A stretch of DNA of 64,000 nt from Betaproteobacteria bacterium. GTDB taxonomy: Bacteria > Pseudomonadota > Gammaproteobacteria > Burkholderiales > CAIKXV01. Shown here one piece after another: positions 18,067-26,158 of the stretch (position 1 is the stretch's first letter; every line of letters begins with the position of its first letter). The notes beneath the pieces are model-generated. The model was not told the DNA's origin. It was given only the letters and a program-made list of their open reading frames with translations, and did no database searches. The position numbers were made by a program, and so were the translations under genes. The stretch is from contig JAJTHE010000037.1 of NCBI GenBank assembly GCA_021298815.1, forward strand, positions 141,916 through 205,915, written 5' to 3'.

Positions 18067-18966
18067 TCACAGGTACTGGCGATACCAGTCGACCGTTTCC
18101 TTCATCACGACCTCGAACACCTCGGCGTTGATCTCCTGGTAGACCTCCTTGTGGTCCATGCCCGGGATGATCACCAGCTTCTTCGGCTCGCCCGCCTTCG
18201 CATGCAGGGTACGTCCTTCCTCCACCGGCACCATCGTGTCGCGCTCGGTATGGACGAACAGCGCGGCACGCGGCGAGATCCGGTGCACCACGTCCTCGGG
18301 CCGGAAGGTCATCGCGGCGTCCACGCTCTCCAGCGGATAGCCTTCCGGGTACTGGCCCTCGTAGCGCTGCCCTTCGGCATAGGCATCGGCCTGGCGCTGC
18401 GTGATGCCCGGCCCCTGCGGGAACAGCACCTGGTAGGGGAGCCGCTTCGACTGCCCGGTCATCACCCGCCGGATGCGGTCTTCCTTCAGCTCGTCCATCA
18501 GCCTGAGCATCTCCCAGGTCGGACGCTTGCTGCGCGTCCAGCGCTCGCCGTTGGCCGGGCCTGCGACCTCCACGACGCAGCGCACCCGCTCGTCGATGGC
18601 CGCGGCATAGGTGACGGTGGCCCCGCCGAAGCTGACCCCGAACAGGCCGACGCGGGCCGGATCGACCTCCGGCCGCTGCTGCATGAAGGTGACCGCGTTG
18701 ACGATGTCGCTCACCTGTTCCATCGGGATGTTGCGGGTGCGCACGCCTTCGCTGTCGCCGAAGCCGCGGTGATAGAAGATCAGCGCCACGTAGCCATGCG
18801 CGATGAGGTAGCGGGCGAACGCCGGCATGTAGACGTCCCGGCGGCCCGAGTTGCCGTGGACGCAGACCACCGCGGGGCGCCGCTCGCCGGGCGCGAGGCC
18901 GTCCGGCACGTAGAGGCGCGCCGAGATCTTCAGGCAATCGCTGTAGTAGAACAGGTCTTCTTGCAC
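18067..18966 (-). CDS. Alpha/beta hydrolase (dienelactone-hydrolase/acetyl-xylan-esterase-like)
   Basis: A 299-residue hydrolase. The GTG start at 18966 is chosen because a GGAGGA site lies 6 bases upstream; earlier in-frame starts give a low-complexity extension. It has VVCVHGNSGRRDVY (oxyanion region), the nucleophile elbow GLFGVSFGGAT (Ser near residue 120), a late Asp in FVHTERDTMVPVEEG and a His in PGMDHKEVYQ. All catalytic residues appear present. It probably cleaves an ester or lactone in the pathway served by the adjoining Bug proteins. Confidence 0.85.
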   Translation of the reverse strand: MQEDLFYYSDCLKISARLYVPDGLAPGERRPAVVCVHGNSGRRDVYMPAFARYLIAHGYVALIFYHRGFGDSEGVRTRNIPMEQVSDIVNAVTFMQQRPEVDPARVGLFGVSFGGATVTYAAAIDERVRCVVEVAGPANGERWTRSKRPTWEMLRLMDELKEDRIRRVMTGQSKRLPYQVLFPQGPGITQRQADAYAEGQRYEGQYPEGYPLESVDAAMTFRPEDVVHRISPRAALFVHTERDTMVPVEEGRTLHAKAGEPKKLVIIPGMDHKEVYQEINAEVFEVVMKETVDWYRQYL

Positions 18967-19105
18967 GGCAGTTCCTCCGGTCGCTGGAGGGAAGATACGA
19001 CAACTGGCCGCCGGCCGCCGTGCTTGCAGCCACGCGCGCGGCGGCGATGCGTGCCCGCGAGGGCTCACCTATACTGGTTTCCCACTTGCCGACCGAGGTC
19101 CCCGC

Positions 19106-19996
19106 ATGGCGAACGCGCCCGAGGTGTATGTCAACGGCCGCTACCTGCCGGCCGACCAGCCGCAGGTCTCCTTCTTCGACTGGGGGTTCCAGTTCGGCGA
19201 TGGCGTCTACGAGGTGATCTCCACCTGGCAGGGCGTGATGTTCCGGCTCGACGACTACCTCGACCGGCTCGACGCATCGATGCATGCCGCGTGGCTCGAC
19301 CCGGGGATGAGCCGCGCGCAGTGGCGCGAGGCCGTGGTCGAGGTGACCCGGCGCAGCGGGCTGCGCGATGCGGGAACGAAGATCATCGTCAGCCGCGGCG
19401 CGCAGCCGCCGGGCACGAACGACCTGCGACTGTGCAAGCCCAACGTATTCATCGCCGCCTCGCCCTACATGTTCCTCGGCACCGAAGCGCAGCGCGCGCA
19501 GGGCATCCGGTTGATGATCGCGCACCAGCGCGGGATGCCGGCCGACACGCTCGACCCGCGCTACAAGCACATCTCGCGGCTGCAGTACAACCTCGCGCGG
19601 ATCGAGGCGGCCGAGGCGGGTTACGACGACCTGGTCTGGCTGTCGCATGACGGCTACGTGCAGGAGGCCCCGCGCTCGAACCTGTTCGCCGTGCGCGATG
19701 GCGTGCTCTACACCCCGGCCGCCGGCGTGCTCCACGGCATCACGCGCATGACCTTCTGCGAGCTGGCCCGCGAACTCGAGATCCCGGTCGAGGTACGCCC
19801 GCTCACCGCGTTCGACCTGTTCGTCGCGGACGAGGTGTTCACGTGCAGCACCTCCGGGGCGGCGCTGGCGGTCAGGGAGGTGTCGGGGCGGCCGGTGCGG
19901 CAGGCGGTGCCGGGTCCGATCACGCGCAGGTTGCAGGAGGCGTACTGGCGCATTCGTGCAGAGGGGCGGCATGGGACGCGGGTGTATCCGGTGTGA
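19106..19996 (+). CDS. Class IV PLP-dependent aminotransferase (BCAT/D-amino-acid transaminase family)
   Basis: A 296-residue fold-type IV transaminase. VSFFDWGFQFGDGVYEVI near the N-terminus is the family signature. The PLP lysine is in RYKHISRLQYNLARIEA (around residue 155). The PLP-phosphate region is in GYVQEAPRSNLFAV and FTCSTSGAALAVREV. It could act on branched-chain amino acids, D-alanine or an R-amine; sequence alone does not decide. It is divergent from the alpha/beta hydrolase gene and stands alone on its strand. Confidence 0.85.
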   Translation: MANAPEVYVNGRYLPADQPQVSFFDWGFQFGDGVYEVISTWQGVMFRLDDYLDRLDASMHAAWLDPGMSRAQWREAVVEVTRRSGLRDAGTKIIVSRGAQPPGTNDLRLCKPNVFIAASPYMFLGTEAQRAQGIRLMIAHQRGMPADTLDPRYKHISRLQYNLARIEAAEAGYDDLVWLSHDGYVQEAPRSNLFAVRDGVLYTPAAGVLHGITRMTFCELARELEIPVEVRPLTAFDLFVADEVFTCSTSGAALAVREVSGRPVRQAVPGPITRRLQEAYWRIRAEGRHGTRVYPV

Positions 19997-20044
19997 GGAT
20001 CGGAGGAACGCTGCCACCTCCAGGGACCTTGCCGCGACCTCGAC

Positions 20045-20485
20045 CTACCTGGGAACCACCGACAGTTCGGCCCGCGCCACGCCAGTAGCGGCCATTGCCT
20101 TGAGCAGTGCACCGTCGAGCGTGGCCAGCGGCAGGTTCCTGCGCAGAGCCAGTTCGAGGTAGGCGGCGTCGTAAGCGCTCAACGCGTGCAGCGCCGCGAG
20201 GTCGTCGACCCTCCCCATCGCCACCGGCTCTCGATCGACGTTGAGGCGCAAGGCCTGGGCGCGTGCGACCAACTCACGGCGCTTGGCATCTCCGATGCGC
20301 CGTCGCCGTTGCGCGCTGAGCAGCAGGTTGCCCACTTCCAGCAGCCAGAGCGCGGGTACCCATACAGGACACTCTGCAGTCGCCTGCAGCGCAGCCTCGG
20401 TGTACGGCGTGGCCTCGTCGGGCAGGAACCACGCGGCGCTGACGGAGGCATCCACCACCATGCCGCCTGCGCCGGGTGCACTCAA
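20045..20485 (-). CDS. PIN-domain toxin, VapC-like
   Basis: A 146-residue PIN ribonuclease. Motifs are MVVDASVSAAWFLPDE (first Asp), VPALWLLEVGNLLL (Glu) and the acidic cluster LSAYDAAYLELALRRNLPLATLDGAL. All are present and the length is normal, so it looks functional. The start may be the listed one or the ATG 8 codons later (MVVDAS). The upstream antitoxin stop overlaps the listed start (positions 20482-20485), which supports the listed start and coupling. Confidence 0.88.
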   Translation of the reverse strand: MSAPGAGGMVVDASVSAAWFLPDEATPYTEAALQATAECPVWVPALWLLEVGNLLLSAQRRRRIGDAKRRELVARAQALRLNVDREPVAMGRVDDLAALHALSAYDAAYLELALRRNLPLATLDGALLKAMAATGVARAELSVVPR

Positions 20486-20724
20486 CGGCGGCCCTCATTG
20501 ATGAGATCACGCACCTTCAAGCCGCGCAGGCTGACGCCCTCACGCGCAGCGCGCAGTTCGGCCACGGCATCCTGGGCACGGCCGCTGCTGTCGTGGCTGC
20601 CGGGCAGGCCCAGTTGTGCGACGACCTTGCCCCTGCGGGTGATCGCGATCACTTCGCCTTGCTGCACGCGGTCGATCAGCTCGGACAGGCGGTTCTTGGC
20701 TTCGAACAGGGCAATTTCGGTCAT
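20482..20724 (-). CDS. Phd/YefM-family antitoxin (VapB role)
   Basis: An 80-residue protein beginning MTEIALFEAKNRLSELIDRV, the Phd fold with the conserved A-K-x-x-L-S-E-L helix and the strand GEVIAITRRGKVVAQL. The C-terminal part (GVSLRGLKVRDLINEGRR) should block the toxin. The ATG at 20724 is preferred over an upstream GTG because GGAG lies 7 bases before it. It is paired with the PIN toxin downstream and preceded by a perfect palindrome at 20755. Confidence 0.87.
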   Translation of the reverse strand: MTEIALFEAKNRLSELIDRVQQGEVIAITRRGKVVAQLGLPGSHDSSGRAQDAVAELRAAREGVSLRGLKVRDLINEGRR

Positions 20725-20754
20725 GGGCACGCTCCATGGAGGGCGGGGCTCGAT

Positions 20755-20776
20755 TATGGCTATCTAGATAGCCATA
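20755..20776. promoter_or_regulatory. 22-bp perfect palindrome upstream of Phd/PIN operon
   Basis: Each 11-base half reads TATGGCTATCT from its own outer end, and the halves are fused without a spacer. It ends 31 bases from the antitoxin ATG. Such a site is where a Phd dimer would autorepress the operon. Confidence 0.75.
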
Positions 20777-20787
20777 TGCAACGCTCT

Positions 20788-20880
20788 GGAAGGATTTCTA
20801 CAATCCACTCGCACGGGCGAGCTGGTCCTGCGTCATCTGCCGATACTCACGGAAGGCTCGCACTGCGGGCGTGCCCTCGA
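20788..20880 (-). pseudogene. Relic of an XRE antitoxin gene
   Basis: The minus-strand frame reads AVRAFREYRQMTQDQLARAS-GL and then stops. It matches the helix-turn-helix part of the intact gene at 51521-51892; by hand, 69 of 79 bases agree between 20801-20879 and 51635-51713. The codon for Ser after GL in the intact copy (TCG) is TAG here, and both ends of the gene are missing. It is a dead fragment squeezed between DUF6544 and the VapBC operator, 31 kb from its relative. Confidence 0.8.
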
Positions 20881-20885
20881 CTCGG

Positions 20886-21764
20886 TCACCGCGCGAACTC
20901 GAAGTCCAGCGCGGTGACCGTGCCGATGAAATAGGGCTTGCGCCCCTCGGGCCGCATCCAGGCGACTTCGCCCGTGAAGGGCACCCGCATGCCATCACGC
21001 AGCTGGTAGTTCGACCAGGCGCCTTCCCAAGGGGCCATGACCATCCTGTCGCCAACCATGCTGCCGCGCGCCTCGGCACGGAACGATCCGATCAGGCCGT
21101 CTTCATCGAACCTGAACAGCAGCGTCAACGTGAGCGGGCCATCGGTGAAGGTGGCGTTGGCCGACTGGTCGTCGACTGCATCCCAGCGCACACCCTGGCT
21201 CGGCAGCAGTGCGGTCGGGTACCAGGCCACTTCCGCGCACCAGCGCATGAATTCACCGCGCGCGATCTCGCCCTCGCCCTGGATGTCCGCCATCGTGAAC
21301 AGGCCCTGCATCGCCGCATGCAGCAGGCCATTGCCGACGATGTAGCTGTCGACGACGCGCACGTCCACGCCCGGAAGCATCGCGATCTTCGCGTCCCACA
21401 GGAACCCGGGTCGGCGCGCGACGACACGCTGGCGCGACGTGAACGGCTTCCATTGCTCGCCGGTGGGCGACAGGTTGAAGGTGCCGGCGACATCGATGGT
21501 GGCGGCGGTGATGATGGGCTGGCCGTCCTTCAGCACCGTGCGGAAGTAGCGCTGCACGGGTGCCGGCAATCCTTCGAGTTCACGCGCGTCGTAGCGTGTC
21601 GGCAACGGGCTTGCACCTGGCTTGCCGTCCAGGCGGCCGGCTTCAAGGCTGGCCTGAAGCGCCGTCATCTCGCGTGACCAACGGTGTTTGCCAAGGGCCG
21701 TGAGTCCGGCAGCCACGGATGCCACCGCGGCCACGCCTGCACCGAGCCAGAGCAACCCTGTCAT
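20886..21764 (-). CDS. DUF6544 family protein
   Basis: A 292-residue protein starting at MTGLLWLGAGVAAVASVAAG (ATG after GAGGAG), an N-terminal membrane anchor or signal of about 22 residues. It continues with the DUF6544 pattern GLPAPVQRYFRTVL, the strand FNLSPTGEQWKPFTSRQRV, PGFLWDAKI and EFMRWCAEVAWYPTALL. The function of the family is not established. Only about 29 bases separate it from the Acg-like gene upstream on the same strand, so they may be co-expressed. Confidence 0.8.
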   Translation of the reverse strand: MTGLLWLGAGVAAVASVAAGLTALGKHRWSREMTALQASLEAGRLDGKPGASPLPTRYDARELEGLPAPVQRYFRTVLKDGQPIITAATIDVAGTFNLSPTGEQWKPFTSRQRVVARRPGFLWDAKIAMLPGVDVRVVDSYIVGNGLLHAAMQGLFTMADIQGEGEIARGEFMRWCAEVAWYPTALLPSQGVRWDAVDDQSANATFTDGPLTLTLLFRFDEDGLIGSFRAEARGSMVGDRMVMAPWEGAWSNYQLRDGMRVPFTGEVAWMRPEGRKPYFIGTVTALDFEFAR

Positions 21765-21793
21765 GCCTGCTCCTCGTGATCGACCATCGGACT

Positions 21794-22897
21794 TCAAACC
21801 ATCACAGCCTCGACCGGCCGGCGCAACGACCGCGGCAGCGTCGGCCCGCGGCCGAAGCGCACGACGAGGTCCGGGCGCAGGCCCGTGAGCCCCAGCGCAG
21901 CGGCGAACGGTGAACGTACCGCCGCCACTTCCACCGGCTGGTTGAGGAAGGCGTTGCGGATACCCAGCACTGTCGCCTGCAGCGCGAAACGCTCGTACGC
22001 ACGGCCCACCTCCACCCAGTGGGCCTTGTCGGCTGCTGCGCCGACGAATACCGCGATGCCCGCCGAGTTGCGCACCTGTCGAGCGATCTTGTCGTTCTCG
22101 CCCTTGGCGGTGAAGAACCAGCCGAAGGCGATGTCGCCCAGCCACGTCGGGATGGCCGGATTGCCCGCGGACACGCCGAACAGGCCGTCACGCGTGCGCA
22201 CGGCATCGGTACCGTTGAAGCGGATCCAGGACTTGAGCTCGCTGATGAAGGCCGGGTCCGCCAGCTGGGCGGTGTTGCCCTGGACCACGTACTCCAGCAC
22301 GCGCTCCATCGCGGGGCGATCGGTCAGCAGCAGCAGGCGCACGCCGTTCGACGTCCCGGCCCGCTCCAGCAGCTTCAGCTCATCGACGCCCAGCGACTGG
22401 CCGTCGTAGTCGCCACGGGTGCATTGCCGCGACGGGATGGCCTGGAACATCGGTGACGACTCGGCGGCGGTCGGCGTGAGCGTCACGCGGACGAGATCGT
22501 TGGCGGCATCGAAGCGCGGGGCTGCCATCAGGCCGTGCGCCAGCGCCGCCTGCACCAGGTTCTCGGCAGCACAGCCTAGGGTCACGAACTGGTGGTGATC
22601 GTCGGGATCGACCGCGGGACATCGCCGCGCCGGATCGGGCCGGATCATGATGGCCTTGTCCTCGACCGAGAACGTCCAGCACTGCGTGTTGTGGCTCGAC
22701 GGTGCCAGTGTGGCACAGTGCACCAGTTCCCGCGTCAGCGCTACGCCCTCGACACCGGCGAGGGGGCCCGTGCGCCAGGTGTCCGCTGCGACGGCCTCGT
22801 AGCCCTCAGGGTCGGGTGCCGATGCGCACGCCGACAGGATCGATGCGCCGGCGAAGGCGGCAGGTATGCTGGAAATGAACTGCCTTCTCGATGCCAT
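21794..22897 (-). CDS. Acg-like nitroreductase-fold flavoprotein, Tat lipoprotein
   Basis: A 367-residue protein starting at MASRRQFISSIPAAFAG. The N-terminus has an S-R-R-Q-F twin-arginine-like motif and a lipobox ILSAC, so export by Tat and lipid attachment are likely. The body has the nitroreductase-like pattern of Acg-type proteins: CATLAPSSHNTQCWTF, VTLGCAAENLVQAALAHGL, AIPSRQCTRGDYD and ALQATVLGIRNAFLNQPVEV. In mycobacteria Acg sequesters FMN. Here the periplasmic location and the DUF6544 neighbour point to an envelope redox role (inference). Confidence 0.8.
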   Translation of the reverse strand: MASRRQFISSIPAAFAGASILSACASAPDPEGYEAVAADTWRTGPLAGVEGVALTRELVHCATLAPSSHNTQCWTFSVEDKAIMIRPDPARRCPAVDPDDHHQFVTLGCAAENLVQAALAHGLMAAPRFDAANDLVRVTLTPTAAESSPMFQAIPSRQCTRGDYDGQSLGVDELKLLERAGTSNGVRLLLLTDRPAMERVLEYVVQGNTAQLADPAFISELKSWIRFNGTDAVRTRDGLFGVSAGNPAIPTWLGDIAFGWFFTAKGENDKIARQVRNSAGIAVFVGAAADKAHWVEVGRAYERFALQATVLGIRNAFLNQPVEVAAVRSPFAAALGLTGLRPDLVVRFGRGPTLPRSLRRPVEAVMV

Positions 22898-23092
22898 GAC
22901 CCCGTATCTCTGCAGTGTTTGCTGCCGTGGGGTGCCGCGGTCTGGTTCTGTCAGTCGAGTTCCTGAAGACATGGCGGTGGCAGCAGCGGCCACTGTAGAG
23001 CGACTGCTGTGCTCGATCTGTTCGTCAGCGCACGCAGCGCGATCACCGGTCTGCGCGCACCGCGCAACTCCGGCATGCCACGACTGCGCCCG

Positions 23093-23494
23093 TCACTTCG
23101 CCCTTACCTCCTCCAGCAACTCTGGATGCCGATCGAGCACCCGCAGCAGCTTCACCAGCGCGACCGGCGGCCTGGCCTTGCCGGTTTCGTACCTGGAAAA
23201 CGCATTGACGCCACCGCCGAAGATCTCGGAAGCCTCGCGCTGATCGAGGTCGAGCTTCCTTCGGACACCTGCGATGAAACCGGGGTCGACGAGCGAGCCA
23301 TTCACCTTCCTGCTGAAGGCCTGCATCAGAGCCATCGTGCGCTTCGACTCGGATGCATCAAGGACTGCTTCGTCGCAGGCTCGACAGAATTCGCCCGTCA
23401 CGCGCGGCAGGGTCGTCGACGCGCCCTTGTACGTGTAGATCAGGTCGCGGGTATCACGTACCAGCTTCGCGGCGCCGCAGTTCGGGCACTTCAT
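23093..23494 (-). CDS. mqsA: MqsA-family antitoxin
   Basis: A 133-residue protein beginning MKCPNCGAAKLVRDTRD. The N-terminal zinc-binding domain has two C-x-x-C pairs (CPNC and CRAC). The C-terminal XRE-type helix-turn-helix is in LDLDQREASEIFGGGVNAFSRYETGK, typical of MqsA. The ATG is preceded by AAGGAG within the toxin gene end. MqsA neutralises MqsR and represses the operon, and the canonical operator is present at 23805. Confidence 0.92.
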   Translation of the reverse strand: MKCPNCGAAKLVRDTRDLIYTYKGASTTLPRVTGEFCRACDEAVLDASESKRTMALMQAFSRKVNGSLVDPGFIAGVRRKLDLDQREASEIFGGGVNAFSRYETGKARPPVALVKLLRVLDRHPELLEEVRAK

Positions 23495-23496
23495 CG

Positions 23497-23793
23497 TCAA
23501 AGCTCCTTGAACGAGACGATGAGCAGATCATCGATCACCGTCAACTTGATGTACACGCTGCCCACCGACGTCGCGCCGCGATACACGTCCTGCCACACAC
23601 GATGGTCCGCATGACTGGTCATGCTCTTGTGGAAGTCGGCAGCCGTGAGACGCTTCACGATGCAAAGCATGCCTTCGAGGCTCAACCCCATCGCCACGGC
23701 GCCCTCTCGGGCGCTACGCGTGGTTCGCACCTGGCCCGCATCGACCAGCGCCTTGACGATCGATAGCGGGCAGTGGGGAATGCGTTTTTCCAA
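23497..23793 (-). CDS. mqsR: MqsR-family toxin (GCU-type mRNA interferase)
   Basis: A 98-residue protein, the normal MqsR length, with MEKRIPHCPLSIVKALVDAG at the N-terminus, then AAVAMGLSLEGM-like text (actual EGAVAMGLSLEGMLCIV), HADHRVWQDVYRG and the C-terminal VYIKLTVIDDLLIVSFKEL. The RelE-like fold cleaves mRNA free of the ribosome. The toxin-first order followed directly by MqsA is the family standard. It appears intact. Confidence 0.92.
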   Translation of the reverse strand: MEKRIPHCPLSIVKALVDAGQVRTTRSAREGAVAMGLSLEGMLCIVKRLTAADFHKSMTSHADHRVWQDVYRGATSVGSVYIKLTVIDDLLIVSFKEL

Positions 23794-23804
23794 AGGACGC
23801 AGGT

Positions 23805-23819
23805 TAACCTAGTAGGTTA
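23805..23819. promoter_or_regulatory. MqsA-type operator
   Basis: TAACCT-AGT-AGGTTA lies 11 bases upstream of the mqsR start. The AACCT...AGGTT half-sites match the known MqsA palindrome of E. coli, which supports both gene calls and autoregulation. Confidence 0.85.
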
Positions 23820-23979
23820 GCAACGGCAAGGGTGCCTCGTCAGGCAGGCCGTCGCGGGCGGGTCAGCGCCTCGCATGTTTACTTGTCCTCGATGGTCGGT
23901 CGCGGTCGCGAACCGGCCGTTGCGCGGCCAAACTCGACCGTGCTGGCAGTTGGCCGAATGGCACGGTGCGTGCTTCGTC

Positions 23980-24000
23980 TGACCCGTACGGTCTGGGTCA
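23980..24000. promoter_or_regulatory. Inverted repeat before Bug gene
   Basis: TGACCC and GGGTCA are separated by 9 bases, about 40 bases upstream of the Bug start at 24041. The 220-base gap between mqsR and this gene holds nothing else recognisable. It could be an operator; no A/T tract follows, so a terminator is less likely. Confidence 0.35.
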
Positions 24001-24040
24001 TCGCACTGGCGAGACTACGGGCCTCATCGAGGGCACAGAC

Positions 24041-25099
24041 ATGACGAGCTCGCAGCGCTTCCCACCCATGGACGGACAAGGCCTGGAGCGCGCCCTGCCT
24101 CCATCGCCAGAGCCACCCGTCACCCTGCCCCGCCGGCGCGCACTGGCGCTGCTGGCGGGCACCCTCTGCTGCCCCAGCCTCGTGCACGCCAACACGTTCC
24201 CCTCGCGCCCGGTGCGCATCATCGTCCCGTTCGTACCCGGTGGCTCCTCCGACGTGATCGCCCGGCTGCTAGCGCCACGGCTCACTACGCTGCTCGGCCA
24301 GCAGGTCATCGTCGACAACCGCCCGGGCGCGGCCGGCAATCTCGCGGTGGAATTGACGGCCAGGGCCAATCCCGACGGACACACGATGCTGCTCGGCGCC
24401 CCCGGCGCGCTGACGGTGAACCCGCTGCTCTACAAGGACCTGAAGTTCATCCCGCTGCGGGACCTGGCTGCGGTCTCGATGGTCGGGCAGCTCGAACATG
24501 CCATCGTCGTGTCGCGCAACTTCCCGGCGACCGACCTGAACGGGTTCATCCAGCATGCGCGGGCCAACCCGGGACGCGTGACCTACGGCTCGTCCGGCGT
24601 TGGCACCACGACGCACCTGGCAGGTGCGATGTTCGCCCAGCAGGCGGGCATCAAGCTGCAGCACATCAGCTACCGCGGCGCGGGGCAGGCGATGGTGGAC
24701 CTCATGTCCGGCACCATCAATGCGATGTTCGACCTGCTGCCATCGTCGATCTCCCATGTGCGCAGCGGCAGCGTCCGGGTGCTGGCAACCACCGGCCCGA
24801 CGCGCGCAGCCCAGTTGCCCGACGTCCCTACGGCGATCGAATCCGGCCTCAAGGGATTCGTCGCGACCTCCTGGCATGCGCTGATGGCACCGAAGGAGAC
24901 GCCGCCGAACCTGCTCGCGGTCCTGAGCACCGCCGTGGGCCGCGCGCTGGCCGAGCCGGAGCTCGTCGAGCGCATGGCATCGCTCGGTGCCGTGCCGATC
25001 CCGACGAACCCGGCTGCGACGACCGCGTTCCTGCGCGCCGACGCCGCGCGCTGGGCCGGCGTGATCAAGGCGGCCCAGATCACGCTCGAAAACCAATAG
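24041..25099 (+). CDS. Bug/TctC-type substrate-binding protein, Tat-like signal
   Basis: A 352-residue receptor with an unusually long N-terminus. From MTSSQRFPPM there are about 30 residues before TLPRRRALALLAGTLCC, an R-R-R motif with a hydrophobic core ending near VHANTFPS, so Tat export is possible. Landmarks are FPSRPVRIIVPFVPGGSSD, VDNRPGAAG, DGHTMLLGAP and QHISYRGAGQ in place of HVPYKG. It is followed 33 bases later by a 2-oxoglutarate/Fe oxygenase gene. Confidence 0.88.
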   Translation: MTSSQRFPPMDGQGLERALPPSPEPPVTLPRRRALALLAGTLCCPSLVHANTFPSRPVRIIVPFVPGGSSDVIARLLAPRLTTLLGQQVIVDNRPGAAGNLAVELTARANPDGHTMLLGAPGALTVNPLLYKDLKFIPLRDLAAVSMVGQLEHAIVVSRNFPATDLNGFIQHARANPGRVTYGSSGVGTTTHLAGAMFAQQAGIKLQHISYRGAGQAMVDLMSGTINAMFDLLPSSISHVRSGSVRVLATTGPTRAAQLPDVPTAIESGLKGFVATSWHALMAPKETPPNLLAVLSTAVGRALAEPELVERMASLGAVPIPTNPAATTAFLRADAARWAGVIKAAQITLENQ

Positions 25100-25132
25100 A
25101 CTGCACACGCCGACCGACAGCGGAGAACGCAG

Positions 25133-26158
25133 ATGACCCAATCCCTGGCGCCCACCTTGCCACCGATCCTCTCGGACGCGAGCGACGAGATACCGATCCT
25201 CGACCTGGCTGCGTACCTGCGCGGCGATCCGGGCGAGCGCGAGCGGATCGCCGCGCACCTGCGGCACATCTTCGAGCGCGTCGGCTTCTACTTCATCACG
25301 AACCACGGCGTGCCGCAGTCGCTCATCGATCGCATGTTCGAGGAAGTGAAGCGCTTCCATGCGCAACCGCTGGACGCGAAGCTGCGCGTGAAGATCAACC
25401 AGCACAACGTCGGCTACATGCCGATGCGTGGTGCGACGACGCGGCACAGCCAGATCAGCACCAACAACAAGCCGAACGTGAACGAGGCGTTCTTCGCCAA
25501 GCGCGACCTGCCGCCCGACCATCCCGATGTCGTGGCAGGCAAGCCGTTCCGCTGCGCGAACCAGTGGCCGGAAGACCTGCCCGGGTTCCGCGAGACCATC
25601 GTCGCCTACCAGCAGGCCCTCGAGTCCCTGGGCAAGGCATTGCTCCCGGCGTATGCGCTGGCGCTGGACCTGCCGGCCGACACGTTCGACGAGGGCTTCC
25701 GAGAGCCCACCTACACCCTGCGCATGACGCACTATCCGCAACAGCCGCCCGACGGGGAGAACGAGGGCGAGTTCGGCCTGGCGCCGCATACCGACACGTC
25801 GTTCATGACGCTGCTTGCGCAGAACCGCATCCCCGGCCTCGCGATCCGCCTGCCGTCGGGCAAGTGGATCGATGCACCGGCGATCGAGGGCGCCTTCCTG
25901 GTGAACGGGGGCGACATGCTGCGTCGCTGGACCAACGACCGCTTCCTGGCCACGCCGCACAAGGTGGTGAACCGCAGCGGCCAGGAGCGCTACGCGATCC
26001 CGTTCTTCTTCGACTGTTCGACCGAATACGTCATGACCCCGTTCGAGAACTGCGTCGCAGCGGAACGACCGCTCCGGTACGATCCCATGACCTACGTCGA
26101 GTACATCACATGGTACAGAAACCAGAACTTCGCCCATGCGCAGTTGAAGGAAGCATGA
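25133..26158 (+). CDS. 2-oxoglutarate/Fe(II) oxygenase, isopenicillin N synthase-like
   Basis: A 341-residue oxygenase starting after a GGAGAA site. The N-terminal DIOX_N part reads IPILDLAAYLRGD, then VGFYFITNHGVPQSLID. The core has the iron ligands H-x-D in LAPHTDTSFMTLL (residues about 221-233) and the distal His in ATPHKVVNRSGQERYAIPFF with the 2-oxoglutarate/substrate Arg nearby. The set is complete, so it should be active as a hydroxylase or oxidase of an unknown small molecule. It is flanked by Bug genes and overlaps the next by ATGA. Confidence 0.88.
   Translation: MTQSLAPTLPPILSDASDEIPILDLAAYLRGDPGERERIAAHLRHIFERVGFYFITNHGVPQSLIDRMFEEVKRFHAQPLDAKLRVKINQHNVGYMPMRGATTRHSQISTNNKPNVNEAFFAKRDLPPDHPDVVAGKPFRCANQWPEDLPGFRETIVAYQQALESLGKALLPAYALALDLPADTFDEGFREPTYTLRMTHYPQQPPDGENEGEFGLAPHTDTSFMTLLAQNRIPGLAIRLPSGKWIDAPAIEGAFLVNGGDMLRRWTNDRFLATPHKVVNRSGQERYAIPFFFDCSTEYVMTPFENCVAAERPLRYDPMTYVEYITWYRNQNFAHAQLKEA

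Noticed and set aside
15750..18131. 793-residue plus-strand frame
   Set aside because: It is antisense to a reductase and a Bug gene with strong motifs; composition is non-protein-like.
23980..24000. TGACCC...GGGTCA as a terminator of the mqsRA region
   Set aside because: No T-tract follows and mqsRA is transcribed away from it; kept only as a weak regulatory repeat.
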